From Aphrocallistes beatrix (lineage: Eukaryota > Porifera > Hexactinellida > Sceptrulophora > Aphrocallistidae): a stretch of DNA of 64,000 nucleotides. Made by a program: the position numbers and the translations under genes. The stretch covers positions 5,704,001 through 5,768,000 of the forward strand of contig OY725490.1 in NCBI GenBank assembly GCA_963281255.1, in the 5' to 3' direction. The notes below the pieces were generated by a model. That model was not told where the DNA came from and ran no database searches. It saw nothing but the letters and a program-made list of their open reading frames with translations. The number at the start of each line of letters is the position of its first letter. Within the stretch, counting starts at the first letter, position 1. Positions 1-10,908 of the stretch are shown piece by piece.

Positions 1-1850
1 GTAACTTTGCTGAAAGAACTTTGAGAACTACCTAATAACGAATAATATTAATCTATAAATGATGAAAATATAAATCTTCTATAAACATATTTTGGTTGTT
101 TAGCTAAGCAAAAGCTACGCCTTCTTGATTCAGATGAAGTGCATAGCGTATACAAAATAAAGGGTATTCGATAACTGCGTGGTTTTGATATTAACCCTAA
201 TTTGACGTGGGGTCAAAGGTATAAATAGAAATGACCCCACTTTCATTTTCAATTTCAATTGAAAATGAATTAACTTTCAATTTCAATTCAACATTCCTCG
301 GCAAAGTAGGGACTTATTAAAACATTGTGTAGTAGTAGAAGCCGAAAGTAAAAGTTTAAAAATTTAAAAGCCCACTTTCAGACGGGAATTAGTTAAAATT
401 TGTAGTTTGGTACCAAAGAGGCCGTTAAGCACACTTTAAAGGATCTTTTCCACAAAATATCAAATTGTCTCAATAACTTGGATATCAAATTTTTCAACAT
501 TCCAAACCTTAAAACTTTGGTGGCACGATAACTCAAAAGATATACATTATATCAAAGAGTATTCCAGCTGAAAAAGATATTGATGTCAACGGTATTGAGT
601 CATTTGGGCATTTAGGTAAAATAAACAATCTAAATAGTTCTTGGGGGGCATTTCTACAAAGCTAAACATTCAATCTAAATACCGTGCAAAAGTGTTCTTT
701 TAAAAATTATGAATTTCGACTTCTAAAGCGGGATTTAACTAACCTTAGACTACTCTTTACTCAGACAATTTCTGACGTCCATTTCCTATGTTATTGGCAA
801 TTATATTTCGACAATATTCCGATTTTGTGTGCTTCCTAATCTATTATTTCGGCTCTACGACCATTTGTAATAGTGTATACACATAGTTTTAAAACGAGCT
901 TTGGTGTCCTGCGTGATTCTTGCCCTATCAATATTTAAAGATAAATAATTTGTAATAATTGTGTCGATATGAAATTATTTGTTAATTTGAACCTAACCCT
1001 TCGATTTTCATAATCCTAAGTTATCATGATTACGGTGGATTTTGTTGATCTTTTTCCATTATAACTCGAAAGCTATTCGACATATTTCAATATTTGCTCC
1101 AAAGGGAAACCATAGGTGTTGTACAAAATTATGCTAATTCAAAAAATAGTCAATTCCACGTTTTAACCATACTATGTATACTTGCTAACTTTTTTTCCGA
1201 TTATAACAGTAAGACAGACATATTTATATCACGAAACAAATATTAACGTATAATAAAATTATTTATGATAGAGCCAATATAGCTAGGATTGGTCAGAAGG
1301 GAAATTCATTTTACCATTTAAGAGGAATATTTTCACCTAAAAACTGATGTTAGCGCTTAATTAACAGAAGTAGGCCGAGATTCTCGATCGATCCTTATTC
1401 TCTTAATCGGTAATATCAGCACCATACTATCCTGACAAGCAACTTGATCGGAACTGCACATAAAACTCTCAAAAAGAGAACTGATTATGAAACCTTTGAG
1501 ACACCATGTAGATATGCTAATTTGCATACCCTGGGGCGTAGCCAGAGCTTTAATAACGCTTGGATTACCCTATGATACAAAATGGTATATCAAAACGCTG
1601 GTATTGTTTTGTTTTTTTGTCCAGATTGATGAACTGGCAAGTCACTAACTATCAACTGTTGACCTGTAGTTTAAAGGGGTGAAGATTTCGAATATTATAT
1701 TTTCTGAACCGTATAATAAAAGTATTTAGTTTTTATGATTACTTTATGATTTTAGCACTTATTTTAAGATTAATTCATTCCTTTCTATCGTTCCTATCAT
1801 GCTGAAGAGGCGTTATTATCATGATTTTTATATCGAGTTTGATCTACATT
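1..1850. other. No gene recognised; old repeat-derived DNA
   Basis: No convincing coding region was found in this AT-rich stretch. Positions about 190-310 (a short block with 'ggggtc...ggtataaatagaaa' followed by alternating 'tttcaatttcaatt') are repeated at 23577-23680, so at least this part is interspersed repeat. Around 1668-1730 a segment resembles the older Helitron-like family seen at 5950 and 19600-20330. The rest shows nothing I can assign. Confidence 0.6.
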
Positions 1851-3020
1851 CATGCTTGAAAGAGATGCTATTCAAATGCCACAATGCATCCCTTGCTCAA
1901 AGGTGTTTAGAAATGGTTGCATAAAGCCATCTAAGCTCCGAGAGCACCTTCAGAATGTCCACCATGAGACTGTTGAAGACACAAGAACTTCGAAACTAAA
2001 CAAGCTCGGTTTGAAGGGAGAGGTACACTTGAAGTTCAGATTTTGTCGAAGAAAAGAAACAACTGTTAGAAGTTATCGTGTGGCAGTATTGATTGCAACA
2101 GAGAAGAAGCCACATACCATTGCAAAAACCCTTGAAACGGTGTGCTGTGGTAATGATACTAAACAAAAAATAGCACATATCCCTCTGTCAAATGACACAA
2201 TTCATAACCGAATCGAAGAGATGTCACAAGACATACGTTTACAAGTGGTGGAGCAAATCAAGGTCAGCCCAGGAAAAATCAGCTTGCAATTGGATGGAAC
2301 AACTGATGTCTCAAATTGTGGACAACATCATTTTGGAAGGGATGTTTAGAGAATGACATCAAAGATGAATTCCTCTTCTCTGAGCAGCTGAAACAAACAA
2401 CGAAAGCTGTAGATATTATGGCTAAGATGAATGAATTCTTCGATTCTAAAGGTCTTTCCTGGGACATTGTTGGATCTATTTGCACTGATGGTGCCCTCGC
2501 AATGCTTGGAAAAAATCAGGGTTTTCCTTTCTTATTAAGGGGATTAATTCAAATGTGTCTCCAGTCACTGCATACATTGTTTTGGATGTTGTTGTCCAGA
2601 TTGTTAACTTTATAAGAGCAAGGACATTGAATGACAGAGTGTTAAAGGTGCTGTGCGAAGAATGAAGTCGGATCATATTGTCCTTTTATTTCATATAGAA
2701 GCACGCAGGCTATCCTGAGGTAAGGTTCTTTCAAGGGCTTTTGAATTTCGCATTTTTATTAATGCATTCTTGCGTAAAAAGGTCCGCGGATATTATTACA
2801 CATCTGGAAAATCTGAGAATTAACTTTGAAGGTTATTTCGAGACATGTCACCCAAGCCTGGAAAGTTAAGGTGTCCCTTCACAGTCTCACTCGAACAACT
2901 TAGCGTAATACCTTGCAAAAGGATGAACTTCTTGATTTGCACAATAATAAGAAACTCAGTGCCGATTTTGAATCAATGAAACTAAATCAAATCTGGTGCA
3001 AGATTGGAGAGTATTTCCTA

Positions 3021-4850
3021 TAGTGTTTGGAATCCGGATAGTAATATTCGGGATAATATCCGGATGGTAATTAGTTGGATATCCGGATATTTAAGAAAGC
3101 TTAGATATATTGGCAGCAATTTATAGTTAGTTAAGGATTCATAGGGCTATTAGTGTCATTATCTAATTTAAAACTTCAATGATATTGATGTATTTATCGC
3201 CTTATAATCCATTATTTACGTAAAAAGCTTATTGTAGAAGTCTAACTGTGGGATATTATATAAGAATGAAATCAATTAGGATTCTTTGAAAATATGGCAA
3301 ACAGGATTAAAAAGTCTCAAGTTTGTGATCATTTTTCACGAGACAGCGATATAGCAAGATGCAACGCTTACGATGTCGAAATTTCTTGTAAAGGCGGTTG
3401 TACAAGTGCAATGCAAAACCACTGCAGTTCAAGCATAATATTCGTAACTGATTTGTAACTAAATAAGAAGTTGGGTGGCGATACGCGTACATTAAATAGC
3501 TTATGTCATAGCCCACTGTATATAAGGCCTCACAGTAACTTGCGGATTTGGGACTAGGGATGCGGAGGAAGACCGTTGAACTAATACATGAGCTGCCTTA
3601 AATCATTTACAAAGCACAATAGAGCTTAGGAATGTATTATCAGCATATATAAATATGATGTCAAAGTACCCATATCCGTTGTTAAAAATTTGATTAGTCA
3701 CCATATGGTTGCGCAATAGGTTATATTTGTGACAAATTTGGTGATTTTCAGAGGCCGTTTAGGGGCACTTCTAAGTGTTTTTATTGTAAAATTTTTCGCA
3801 TAGAACTGAGATGTGAATGGGTTAATACGACAAATTTGGAATTTTTTCATGGAATGTTGGTACATTCCAGTGTTGCTATGGAAACGTGTTTTGGTCAGTT
3901 GGCGTTATATCTTGAAAACTGCAATGGCTACACATTCAAATGTAATTCCATTTGATAGCGAATATACTACTTCCTATTAAGTGATAATATAATTTCGACC
4001 TCTAAATTCAATAGTTTATGAGATATTCGACAATGTACCATATTGGTCACATTTGATCATTTGTCGAATATCTCATAAACTATTGAATTTAGAGGTCGAA
4101 ATTAGATTATCACTTAATAGGAAGTAGTATATTCGCTATCAAATGGAATTACATTTGAATGTGTAGCTATTGCAGTTTTCAAGATATAACGCCAACTGAC
4201 CAAAACACGTTTCCATAGCAACACTGGAATGTACCAACATTCCATGAAAAAATTCCAAATTTTTCGTATTAACCCATTCACATCTCAGTTCTATGCAAAA
4301 GTTTTACAATAAAAACACTTAGAAGTGCCCCTAAACGGCCTCTGAAAATCACCAAATTTGTCACAAATATAACCTATTGCGCAACCATATGGTGACTAAT
4401 CAAATTTTTAACAACGGATATGGGTACTTTGACATCATATTTATATATGCTGATAATACATCCCTAAGCTCTATTGTGCTTCGTAAATGATTTAAGGCAG
4501 CCCATGTATTAGTTCAACGGTCTTCCTCCGCATCCCTAGTCCCAAATCCGCAAGTTACTGTGAGGCCTTATATACAGTAGGCTATGCTTATGTTTTCTAA
4601 GAAGATACCTCCGAAAACTAAAGAACTAAATACTATCCTTAGCACGTACACTAGATATCTATAACTATTCAGATCATGAATAAATATGTTTATTAAATGA
4701 TTTATACTACATGTATAATTGGGTTAAATAACAAATTGGGCAAAATTCAAATAGACAGAATGTTAAACGGATATCTGGATATCCAGATGCCTGGCTAAAA
4801 GATTACCCGGTATCTGGATATATATGAATGGCGAATACTTCCAAACACTA
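3021..4850. mobile_element. hAT-like MITE inside the ZBED5-like relic, itself split by FB1
   Basis: Ends are TAGTGTTTGGAA (3021) and TTCCAAACACTA (ending 4850). The flanking octamers atttccta and gttttcta agree at six of eight positions, consistent with an aged 8-bp target duplication as made by hAT elements. Short repeats built on 'ATCCGGAT' and 'ATCTGGATAT' lie just inside both ends. Removing the nested foldback at 3507-4586 leaves about 750 bp with no coding capacity. Confidence 0.65.
3507..4586. mobile_element. Foldback element FB1, full copy 1 (1080 bp)
   Basis: Almost the whole element is one inverted repeat: arms of about 530 bp meet near 4045-4055. It begins CATAGCCCACTGTATATAAG and ends with the inverse, GGCTATG. 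It is flanked by a 7-bp direct repeat, CTTATGT (3500-3506 and 4587-4593). Apparent open frames inside are mirror images of each other and are not genes. A second full copy lies at 42166-43246 and truncated copies at 21399, 23796 and 63247. The transposase that moves it is unknown; the 7-bp duplication does not fit hAT (8), Tc1 (TA) or piggyBac/Kolobok (TTAA). Confidence 0.9.
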
Positions 4851-5048
4851 GTTTTCTACATTAAAAAAGCGGGCATGTCAAATTATAGTTTCTTTAATCA
4901 CAAGCTACCTCGCAGAGTCGGGATTATGTTTATAACAAGGATAACTAATGCGAGGAACAAGTTAAATGTTGAGCATGACATGCGTGTGGCACTATCAATG
5001 ACTTCACCTCGAATTGAATTATTAGTCGTTATCAAACAGCAGCAGTAG

Positions 5049-5690
5049 TCTCACAAAATTTAGAGAATTCAAACTTCAAAAATGACGAATAAGAAGTTGG
5101 AAGCGAATTCAATTTCAAAAACCATTTTCACTTCAATTACATATTTAGCTCACTTCCAGTTTAGGTAGAGGTCTAAACTTGATATCATTTGAAAGTACAG
5201 GGTTCGTGGATTATTTCAATGACATCAGATCTGTCAAAATAGGTATGCCTGACTTAGCGTTAAGTCATTAAAAAATAACCCGACCATGTCTAACATAATA
5301 TGCAAATTGATCTCATCTCTCAATCACATGTTTCTAAGCCTTGGTGAATTATGTGTTTCAAATTTTATTTAGAAATCTCTACTAATTCCTAAATATGACA
5401 TTTGTAAACTGTCCTATTTTCGAATATGTACATTTGTTACTAGTTCCGCATCACGATGATCATGTCAAGCATAGAATGCATTTGACTACCTAATCCTTAT
5501 TCTTTCGAATAAATTTCTCCATAACCTGCTCCTAAGTGTTTCTGGTGGATCATGTATTTGAAGGATACCGCTCTCAAAAAACTTTGAATGGGGAAAAAAA
5601 AATTTTTTTATTGTTAAATCCATCGTATTACTGAGTGGTCTACCATCTAATGGTACTAGTTGAACGGTATTCATATTGAATTTTATGAGT
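5049..5690. repeat. Unassigned DNA followed by the left end of repeat R3
   Basis: Nothing is recognised from 5049 to about 5558. From 5559 the sequence 'ggataccgctctcaaaaaac' and the following 130 bp match the left end of R3 seen intact at 24015 and 33456, so this is a truncated R3 terminus. Confidence 0.6.
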
Positions 5691-5899
5691 TACCTTTTAT
5701 ATTGATTTTGATTGGTTGAAACCTAATCACAGTTTTATAAGGCAGTCAAGAAAAGCAGCTTTCTCTGCATTCAGATAAGGCAATCATTTTAAATATTAAG
5801 ATTTTAAACAATTAAGATCAATTTTTCAATCTTAGAATCTTCTCAAATCATCTACCCCAACAAATCATTTGGATGATTTCCTGGCAAGTAAACCTTGGA

Positions 5900-6190
5900 G
5901 GGTGTTGATAAGAATAATGCTGAATTACATCATTCTAAAAGTTGATCTGATAACAAGATTTCTTTATTTATAGGTGAAGATTCCAATATCGTATTTTCGA
6001 ATTATATTGATAATTTTCTATTTACAATAGAATCATTTAAGAAGCAAATTTAAATGGATTAGTGATAGTAATCAATATTTGGCTCCTGTCGGGACTTCTG
6101 AATTTTGTTATTTTCACAGGCATCCACAGGGCAACTCTACGAACACGAACCGTTCTGTAGCCGGCCTACGCAAGTTCGCGAAGTACCGTT
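5900..6190 (+). mobile_element. Fragment of an older Helitron-like family (HINE2)
   Basis: Positions about 5950-6185 are similar to 20300-20553 over most of their length, including 'gattagtgatagta', 'cttctgaattttgt', 'ccacagggc' and a GC-rich 3' portion ending 'ttcgcgaag'. In the 20.5-kb copy this portion ends in a GCGCGAAGCGCGCTTG-type hairpin like that of HINE. This copy is older and its end is eroded. Confidence 0.5.
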
Positions 6191-6475
6191 GTAATACGAG
6201 GGTCGCTACGAAAGTTTCTGCACTAGCACAGTTATCGAATAGATATCATTCCTATAATCGGTAGTTATTTAGAACCATAAATTATAAAACAATAGATCAA
6301 ATTTTAAATATATACCTATAGTCTGACGGATTTTGTGCACTTCAATTCTGAATAGTTTCAACATAATTCATAATTTGCCATTGAGATTGAAGGAAGAGGT
6401 TTTGATTGATAATTTTCTATGATAACAAGAGGGATTATCTGCCTGAGAATCACAACAAATTTTATTTGAGAATTT

Positions 6476-6835
6476 GGCCTGGACTGTATCCACCGGGGGT
6501 CTACGAAGAGTTGGTTGAGGCAGTAAGGAAATTAGTGAGTGCAAATCCACGATTAATCTACACTGAGATAGAGGAATAATTTGGCATTTCAATGAATGCA
6601 TTGTATAAGATTTAACACGAGTATTTAGGCCTGAGCAGGTCTATATCCTGTTGAGACCACCAGCATCAACTAATATTTGCTCATAAGGAGAAATAGGTGG
6701 ACTTTTGCGAAGATTTGCTCAAGAAGTAAGACGAAGGATATTCGAAACTGTTCATGACATCTGAAGTGGTCATGAATCATGAATTTATCACTATGATCTA
6801 GAGACTGTAGTAAACGAGTTTGGCACCTCACATTT
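6476..6835 (+). pseudogene. Mariner-type transposase relic
   Basis: The plus frame reads, with several stops, VRKLVSANPRLIYTEIEE and NALYKI.HEYLGLSRSIS, then KVDFCEDLLKK-type and YSKLF words and finally a degenerate copy of the mariner block normally written G-D-E-[ST]-W-I-Y: here it is G-H-E-S-stop-I-Y-H-Y-D. The order (HTH region, then linker, then the first catalytic Asp block) is that of mariner transposases. The first catalytic Asp is replaced by His and at least four in-frame stops are present. No TIRs were located. Confidence 0.7.
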
Positions 6836-8042
6836 TGATCGAATTTTAGGTAGAACTTGGATCAAAATAATTAAATAATGTCTGATAGAGTCAATTATTT
6901 ACATATTTGTTTTTCTAAGATATTTGCAAAATTTGTAAATGCTAAGCCTAATTGATTAATAATATTGGCTAAATCCTATTTATAACCACTAACCTAATAT
7001 GCATTGATTAATGGATGTTTTCAATTAACAATCCCTCAATCAAAGATAAACAGCGCGTCAGTCAAGTCAAACTTAGGAAATTGTGAAGAAAAGCATTCCT
7101 TTGAAATCGGAAGATTTGTATAATTAGGCATTCCAAACCAAAAAAGGCTCCAAAATGCACTTCTTGAACTATTTCTCAAACAAAAAAACATCTGGAAGCA
7201 CAACTTTGAAAAGTAATATCATTTCAAAAAATCCAAACTAAGATCTTTGTAATTCAATTATAAATTCAAAAATTATTTATTGTAATTAAAAATGCTCTCA
7301 ATTAAATGAAACGATGCAGAAATGTCTCTGGTACTAAATGACTAGTTTAGAACCCACATAGTTATGGCTTCTAAAGTTCAAGGTTATTTCAGGCTTTAAG
7401 GGTTACAACTGTGTAGAAAGTAACTTTTGTTAAATTCTAGGCTCTAGTAATTCATTTACTTATTAATACAAAAAGTCATAATCCAAAATTTCTAAAAGAA
7501 ATACATGAATTTGTTTAGAATTGAATTGGATAAAATCAAATAGATATGTAATCATTTTTGATATTCAATATATCAATTCTGATATCCACTAAAACTATAA
7601 TATAAGTGGATGGGCTGAGAATAATTTGGTAACAAAACCAAAATTGCAGTAAGTGGAGTGATTATTCACCCATTTAGAGAAAGACTGCATGAAGAGTAAT
7701 ATTCCCTTTTATAGTTTTAACATTTTTATTAATTTGCTTATCACACAATTTATTTGATACTTAATGTCTATGGTTTATTTGATACTTAATGTCTATGGTT
7801 TCTAAAGAATCCATTCACCGTCAATTGAGTGAAAAAATCTCTGTGATAATTCAATTGGGTGCAAAACAGGAGAGCGAAGTTTGGAAGAAGATAGGAATAG
7901 TATACAAAAACGTGTGACGGCAATGGCGAGTAGTTAGCTAATGTATCTATTATCTCCAAGTAATTGATATTAAGACATCTACAGGGAGATTAGCTAAACA
8001 GAAATGTATCAGAGTAAAGATTGATCCGAATCAGTCATCAAT
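6836..8042. other. No gene recognised
   Basis: AT-rich DNA without a supportable reading frame. The only structure seen is a perfect 25-27 bp tandem duplication at about 7745-7800 (unit beginning 'tttatttgatacttaatgtc'). Confidence 0.6.
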
Positions 8043-8504
8043 CAACCAATCTGCTAAACTTAACTGTCAAATCTCAACCCACACGTTGGAGTAAGTTAGT
8101 TGAGCCTGACTGATTTCGTCGCAGAAGACATCTGCCCATTTTACGCCGTCAAGGTTCTATCTGCTGTGGGGTGGAAGCTTTCCTCCCCCAAAGTTTCTCA
8201 TGATATGTAATATAAATGGAAATACGTATATTATTCAGGGTTCTATCAACTGAGGCTTCTCCCTCAATAACAACAACCAATCTGCTAAACTTAACTGTCA
8301 AATCTCAACCCACACGTTGGAGTAAGTTAGTTGAGCCTGACTGATTTCGTCTCAGAAGACATCTGCCCATTTTACGCCGTCAAGGTTCTATCTGCTGTGG
8401 GGTGGAAGCTTTCCTCCCCCAAAGTTTCTCATGATATGTAATATAAATGGAAATACGTATATTATTCAGGGTTCTATCTACCGGGGCTTCTCCCTCAATA
8501 ACAA
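8043..8504 (+). repeat. 231-bp tandem duplication
   Basis: Two adjacent, nearly identical units, 8043-8273 and 8274-8504, each starting 'caaccaatctgctaaactta'. Only a few substitutions separate them (for example gtcgcag/gtctcag and caactgagg/taccgggg), so the duplication is recent. No coding function is evident. Confidence 0.9.
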
Positions 8505-8546
8505 CCTAGATAAAACCCTGACCGTTGAATGTTCTGGATTTCGAAG

Positions 8547-8639
8547 TCACATCAATTACACGATCATAATTACTCTGAACCTTTACTTTACTCTGTCAGA
8601 GTCTCGTAAAATTCAGATATTTATGATCGTGTAATGTGA
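8547..8639. repeat. Small inverted repeat just after the tandem duplication
   Basis: The arm at 8547-8569 (tcacatcaattacacgatca...) is matched in inverse by 8621-8639 (ttatgatcgtgtaatgtga), giving a stem of about 18-19 bp with one or two bulges around a 50-bp loop. Its role is unknown. Confidence 0.6.
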
Positions 8640-8739
8640 TGCGTCAACTACCTGGTAGGGGTTAGGTTAGAACAACCGTTAAGGAGGATAGTGACATCGA
8701 GGACTGTTTAAAATGAGACACCTATTGTATACAAGAATT

Positions 8740-9283
8740 AACTTGGTGATATTATTGTGGGGTAACCTGCAAGATTAAGCATGTTGGTATTGGGACTTTC
8801 CCATTTGGCAACGTTCCTTATACAGGTGCTAATATTGAAGTCAGAGTATATTTTGATGATTTGAGTATCACGGATGAGATGCTACTTCAGAGCAATTTCT
8901 AATTGCGCCAGAAATATGATCATGGCTTAGCAATGTTAGTTTTTGCCTCACATTGCGCAAATCATCGTTTTTGGAAGCATATTGTATCGTTAATACTGGA
9001 TGCGGAACTCCTAATGGATAAATGTAATAGTCTAGAAACCTTTCAGAAGCAATCTACTGTGTATTATGCGATGCTGGCAAGTACTTTAGGTTCATATGAG
9101 GAATTACAACATATCCTAGCAGGGACGCAACATTTTGACAATATTGCTGTTATTTACAAAGCAAATTTTATAAAATTAGCTATTTCTCGAATATTGTGTC
9201 ACCATAATCAAAATGTTAGAAGATTCAGACCTATCTACACAAAGCAAAATTTAAGCCCGAAGCTAGGACAAAAAACATCTTGA
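8740..9283 (+). CDS. Unidentified open region, probably exon(s) of a host gene
   Basis: One plus frame is open from about 8742 to a stop at 8900-8902 and again, in the same frame, from 8903 to the stop at 9281-9283. The first part reads like ordinary globular protein (KHVGIGTFPFGNVPYTGANI, then VRVYFDDLSITDEMLLQSN). The second, about 126 residues, is rich in helix-forming residues with amphipathic spacing (LAMLVFASHCANHRFWKHIV, LGSYEELQHILAGTQHFDNI), similar in texture to alpha-solenoid proteins. Possible acceptors precede both parts ('ttccttatacag' near 8828; 'ttgcgccag' near 8911). I do not recognise the family. A Ginger1 transposon begins 31 bp after the stop, so the gene may have been cut short by that insertion. 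The non-repeat character and codon mix suggest a host gene rather than a transposon. Confidence 0.4.
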
Positions 9284-9336
9284 GCAAGAAACATGTGAAT
9301 TAGAAGTATGCCGGTGTCATATAATATTTTAGATCC

Positions 9337-9556
9337 CATAATAGAATATCCCCCGGATATATTATTATGAAATAAAATATCCCCCGGCTATTTAATTATG
9401 AAATAGAATATCCCCCGGCTATTTTATTATGAAATAGAATACCCCCCGGCTATTTTATTATGAAATAAAATATCCTCCGGCTATTTTATTATGAAATAGA
9501 ATATCCCCCGGATTATTATTATGAAATAGAATATCCCCCGGATATATTATTATATA
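9337..9556. repeat. Left terminal repeat array of Ginger1 (about 7 units of ~31 bp)
   Basis: Units follow the pattern ATCCCCCGG, then an AT segment with 'ttattatgaaata'. Seven units are countable, with small differences (cccccgg, ctccgg). Every unit contains CCGG, the same tetranucleotide as the target duplication. Confidence 0.9.
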
Positions 9557-9616
9557 TCCTTACTATTAAAACTCGATTAATGTATATTTATTTATTTATT
9601 AATTTATTTATATATA

Positions 9617-10694
9617 TGTTAGAACAAATTTGCGAAATCAACAATTATGCATAATTGTCGCCAATTATGCATAATTGTTCATTTTACAACAATTATGCAT
9701 AATTGTTCATCTAATTAACAATTATGCATAATTGTTGTGAAATGAACATTTTTACATAATTGTTTTAAATGTAAGCAACAATTATGCATAATTGTCATCC
9801 TGACTCGCGCATTCTGCCTGTCAGCTATCTGTAGCTACCTTAATGTTAGTAAAGACCTACAGCGTAGCTCCAAGTGTCATAATAAGTTTGACTGACCGTC
9901 GGAAGAGAAATTTTTGAATTTCGTGTGTTAGACTGAGCCTTACTTGGCTCCATACGGTTATGCTTGTTGTGTTATAGTGAAATTATAGTTATCTATGTGA
10001 CAGACTGACTGTGTAGTGTGTACATATACGTATATACTATACAATGGCTGAAGGCTGAGCTCTGGTCCCGAGGTGCCCCGGTTTTCGGGGAGTGGAATGT
10101 ACTACCAATTAGTTTTTTGTTCAATAAATTGGTTTTTCTTTGGAACTCAGTAGCACCATTAATAATTATGCATAATTGTTGCTTCCATCTTTAACAATTA
10201 CAAGCGCGCTTCGCGCTTGCTTGCGATGCGCGGCTGGCGGACACTTTGTGTCCGCCGGAGGCTCCCTTCGGTCGCCTGGAGTCACATTGGTTAATTATAA
10301 GGGAGATAACATCTCTAAATATGTCTTTCCTACTGTGCTAATCGATATCACTCGAAAAATCACCAAATTTGTGAATTTAAAATTTTTTGATGCGTAATGA
10401 TGACGTCATAACAAAGTAATGAGTCATCATTTTTTGATAATAGTTGCATCATATGTGAGGTATGTTAGTACACAGATTCTATTAAAATTTCAGCCTTCTA
10501 TCTCCTATAATGGCTGAGTTATGCCCGAATAACTGTGTTGCTTAACTTTTTAAAATGTGACAATGACGTCATAATTCCATGATGAGTTGACATTTTGCTC
10601 TGAACTCAGAACTTACTGGAGCCATAGCCAAAAGACTCCCACATGCCAAAAATCAGCCTTCTGCGCCCGGCAGTTTCTTCAATCAATTCGTTAC

Positions 10695-10737
<43 letters not shown>

Positions 10738-10900
10738 CATCGAGTTTTAATAGTAAGGATGTAAAACTGTTCATTTCACAACAATTATGCATAATTGTTA
10801 CATTAGATGAACAATTATGCATAATTGTTGTAAAATGAACAATTATGCATAATTGTCGACAATTATGCATAATTGTTGATTTCGCAAATTTGTTCTAACA
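9617..10900. mobile_element. MITE-A: TG...CA element with palindromic repeat TIRs
   Basis: Begins TGTTAGAACAAATTTGCG and ends with the inverse. Each terminal region of about 170 bp contains four to six copies of the 18-bp palindrome ACAATTATGCATAATTGT. The right TIR is split at 10201-10759 by Helitron H2; without it the two TIRs align continuously. The 720 bp of native sequence has no transposase. Flanks are TA repeats, so the target duplication cannot be read, but TG...CA ends resemble those of the Ginger1 element. Confidence 0.85.
10201..10759 (-). mobile_element. Helitron HINE copy H2, 559 bp, inside MITE-A
   Basis: Read on the minus strand it begins TCCTTACTATTAAAACTCGA and ends GCGCGCTTG. 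The interrupted MITE-A TIR reads acaatta/tgtaaaa; the other MITE-A TIR has the uninterrupted acaattatgtaaaa. Insertion therefore occurred precisely between A and T with no duplication, which is the Helitron signature. It carries a (TA)n tract at 10695-10733 and CRE-type octamers at 10401-10408 and 10564-10571. No coding capacity; it must be mobilised in trans. Confidence 0.92.
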
Positions 10901-10908
10901 TATATATA

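Larger units (their letters stand above)
1852..5048 (+). pseudogene. ZBED5-like hAT-family transposase, decayed and interrupted
   Basis: The frame from 1852 to 2349 encodes a C2H2/BED-like region (CIPC..VF near the start, then LREHLQNVHH) and a segment typical of ZBED5/SCAND3/FAM200 proteins, ending in LQLDGTTDVSNC, the region of the first catalytic Asp of hAT transposases. A frameshift near 2316-2349 moves the reading to 2316-2615, which has NEFFDSKGLSWDIVGSICTDG and AMLGKNQGF, both hallmarks of this family. More family-like words with stops and shifts follow to about 3020 (for example IVNFIRARTLNDRVLKVLCEE in pieces). The C-terminal end resumes beyond an insertion at 3021-4850: the frame at 4853-5048 contains NARNKLNVEHDMRVALS, the hAT dimerisation region. 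The gene is dead: at least one frameshift, several stops and a 1.8-kb insertion. ZBED5-type proteins are known from many animals as domesticated or active hAT genes; here I infer an old transposon copy. Confidence 0.85.

Noticed and set aside
3790-4300. Frames encoding FHGMLVHSSVAMET-type peptides in FB1 copies (3.8, 23.8 and 42.4 kb)
   Set aside because: They lie in a foldback arm, recur with the repeat, have no domain, and are mirrored on the other strand.
9640-9800. Regular short palindromic repeats that look like a CRISPR array (also 11455-11635, 19000-19240, 54000-54270)
   Set aside because: Spacing is irregular, there are no unique spacers of constant length, the arrays are the TIRs or bodies of MITEs, no cas gene is near, and the window is eukaryotic.
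10587-10838. Frame with a YIYIYIYI run
   Set aside because: Translation of the (TA)n tract in Helitron H2.
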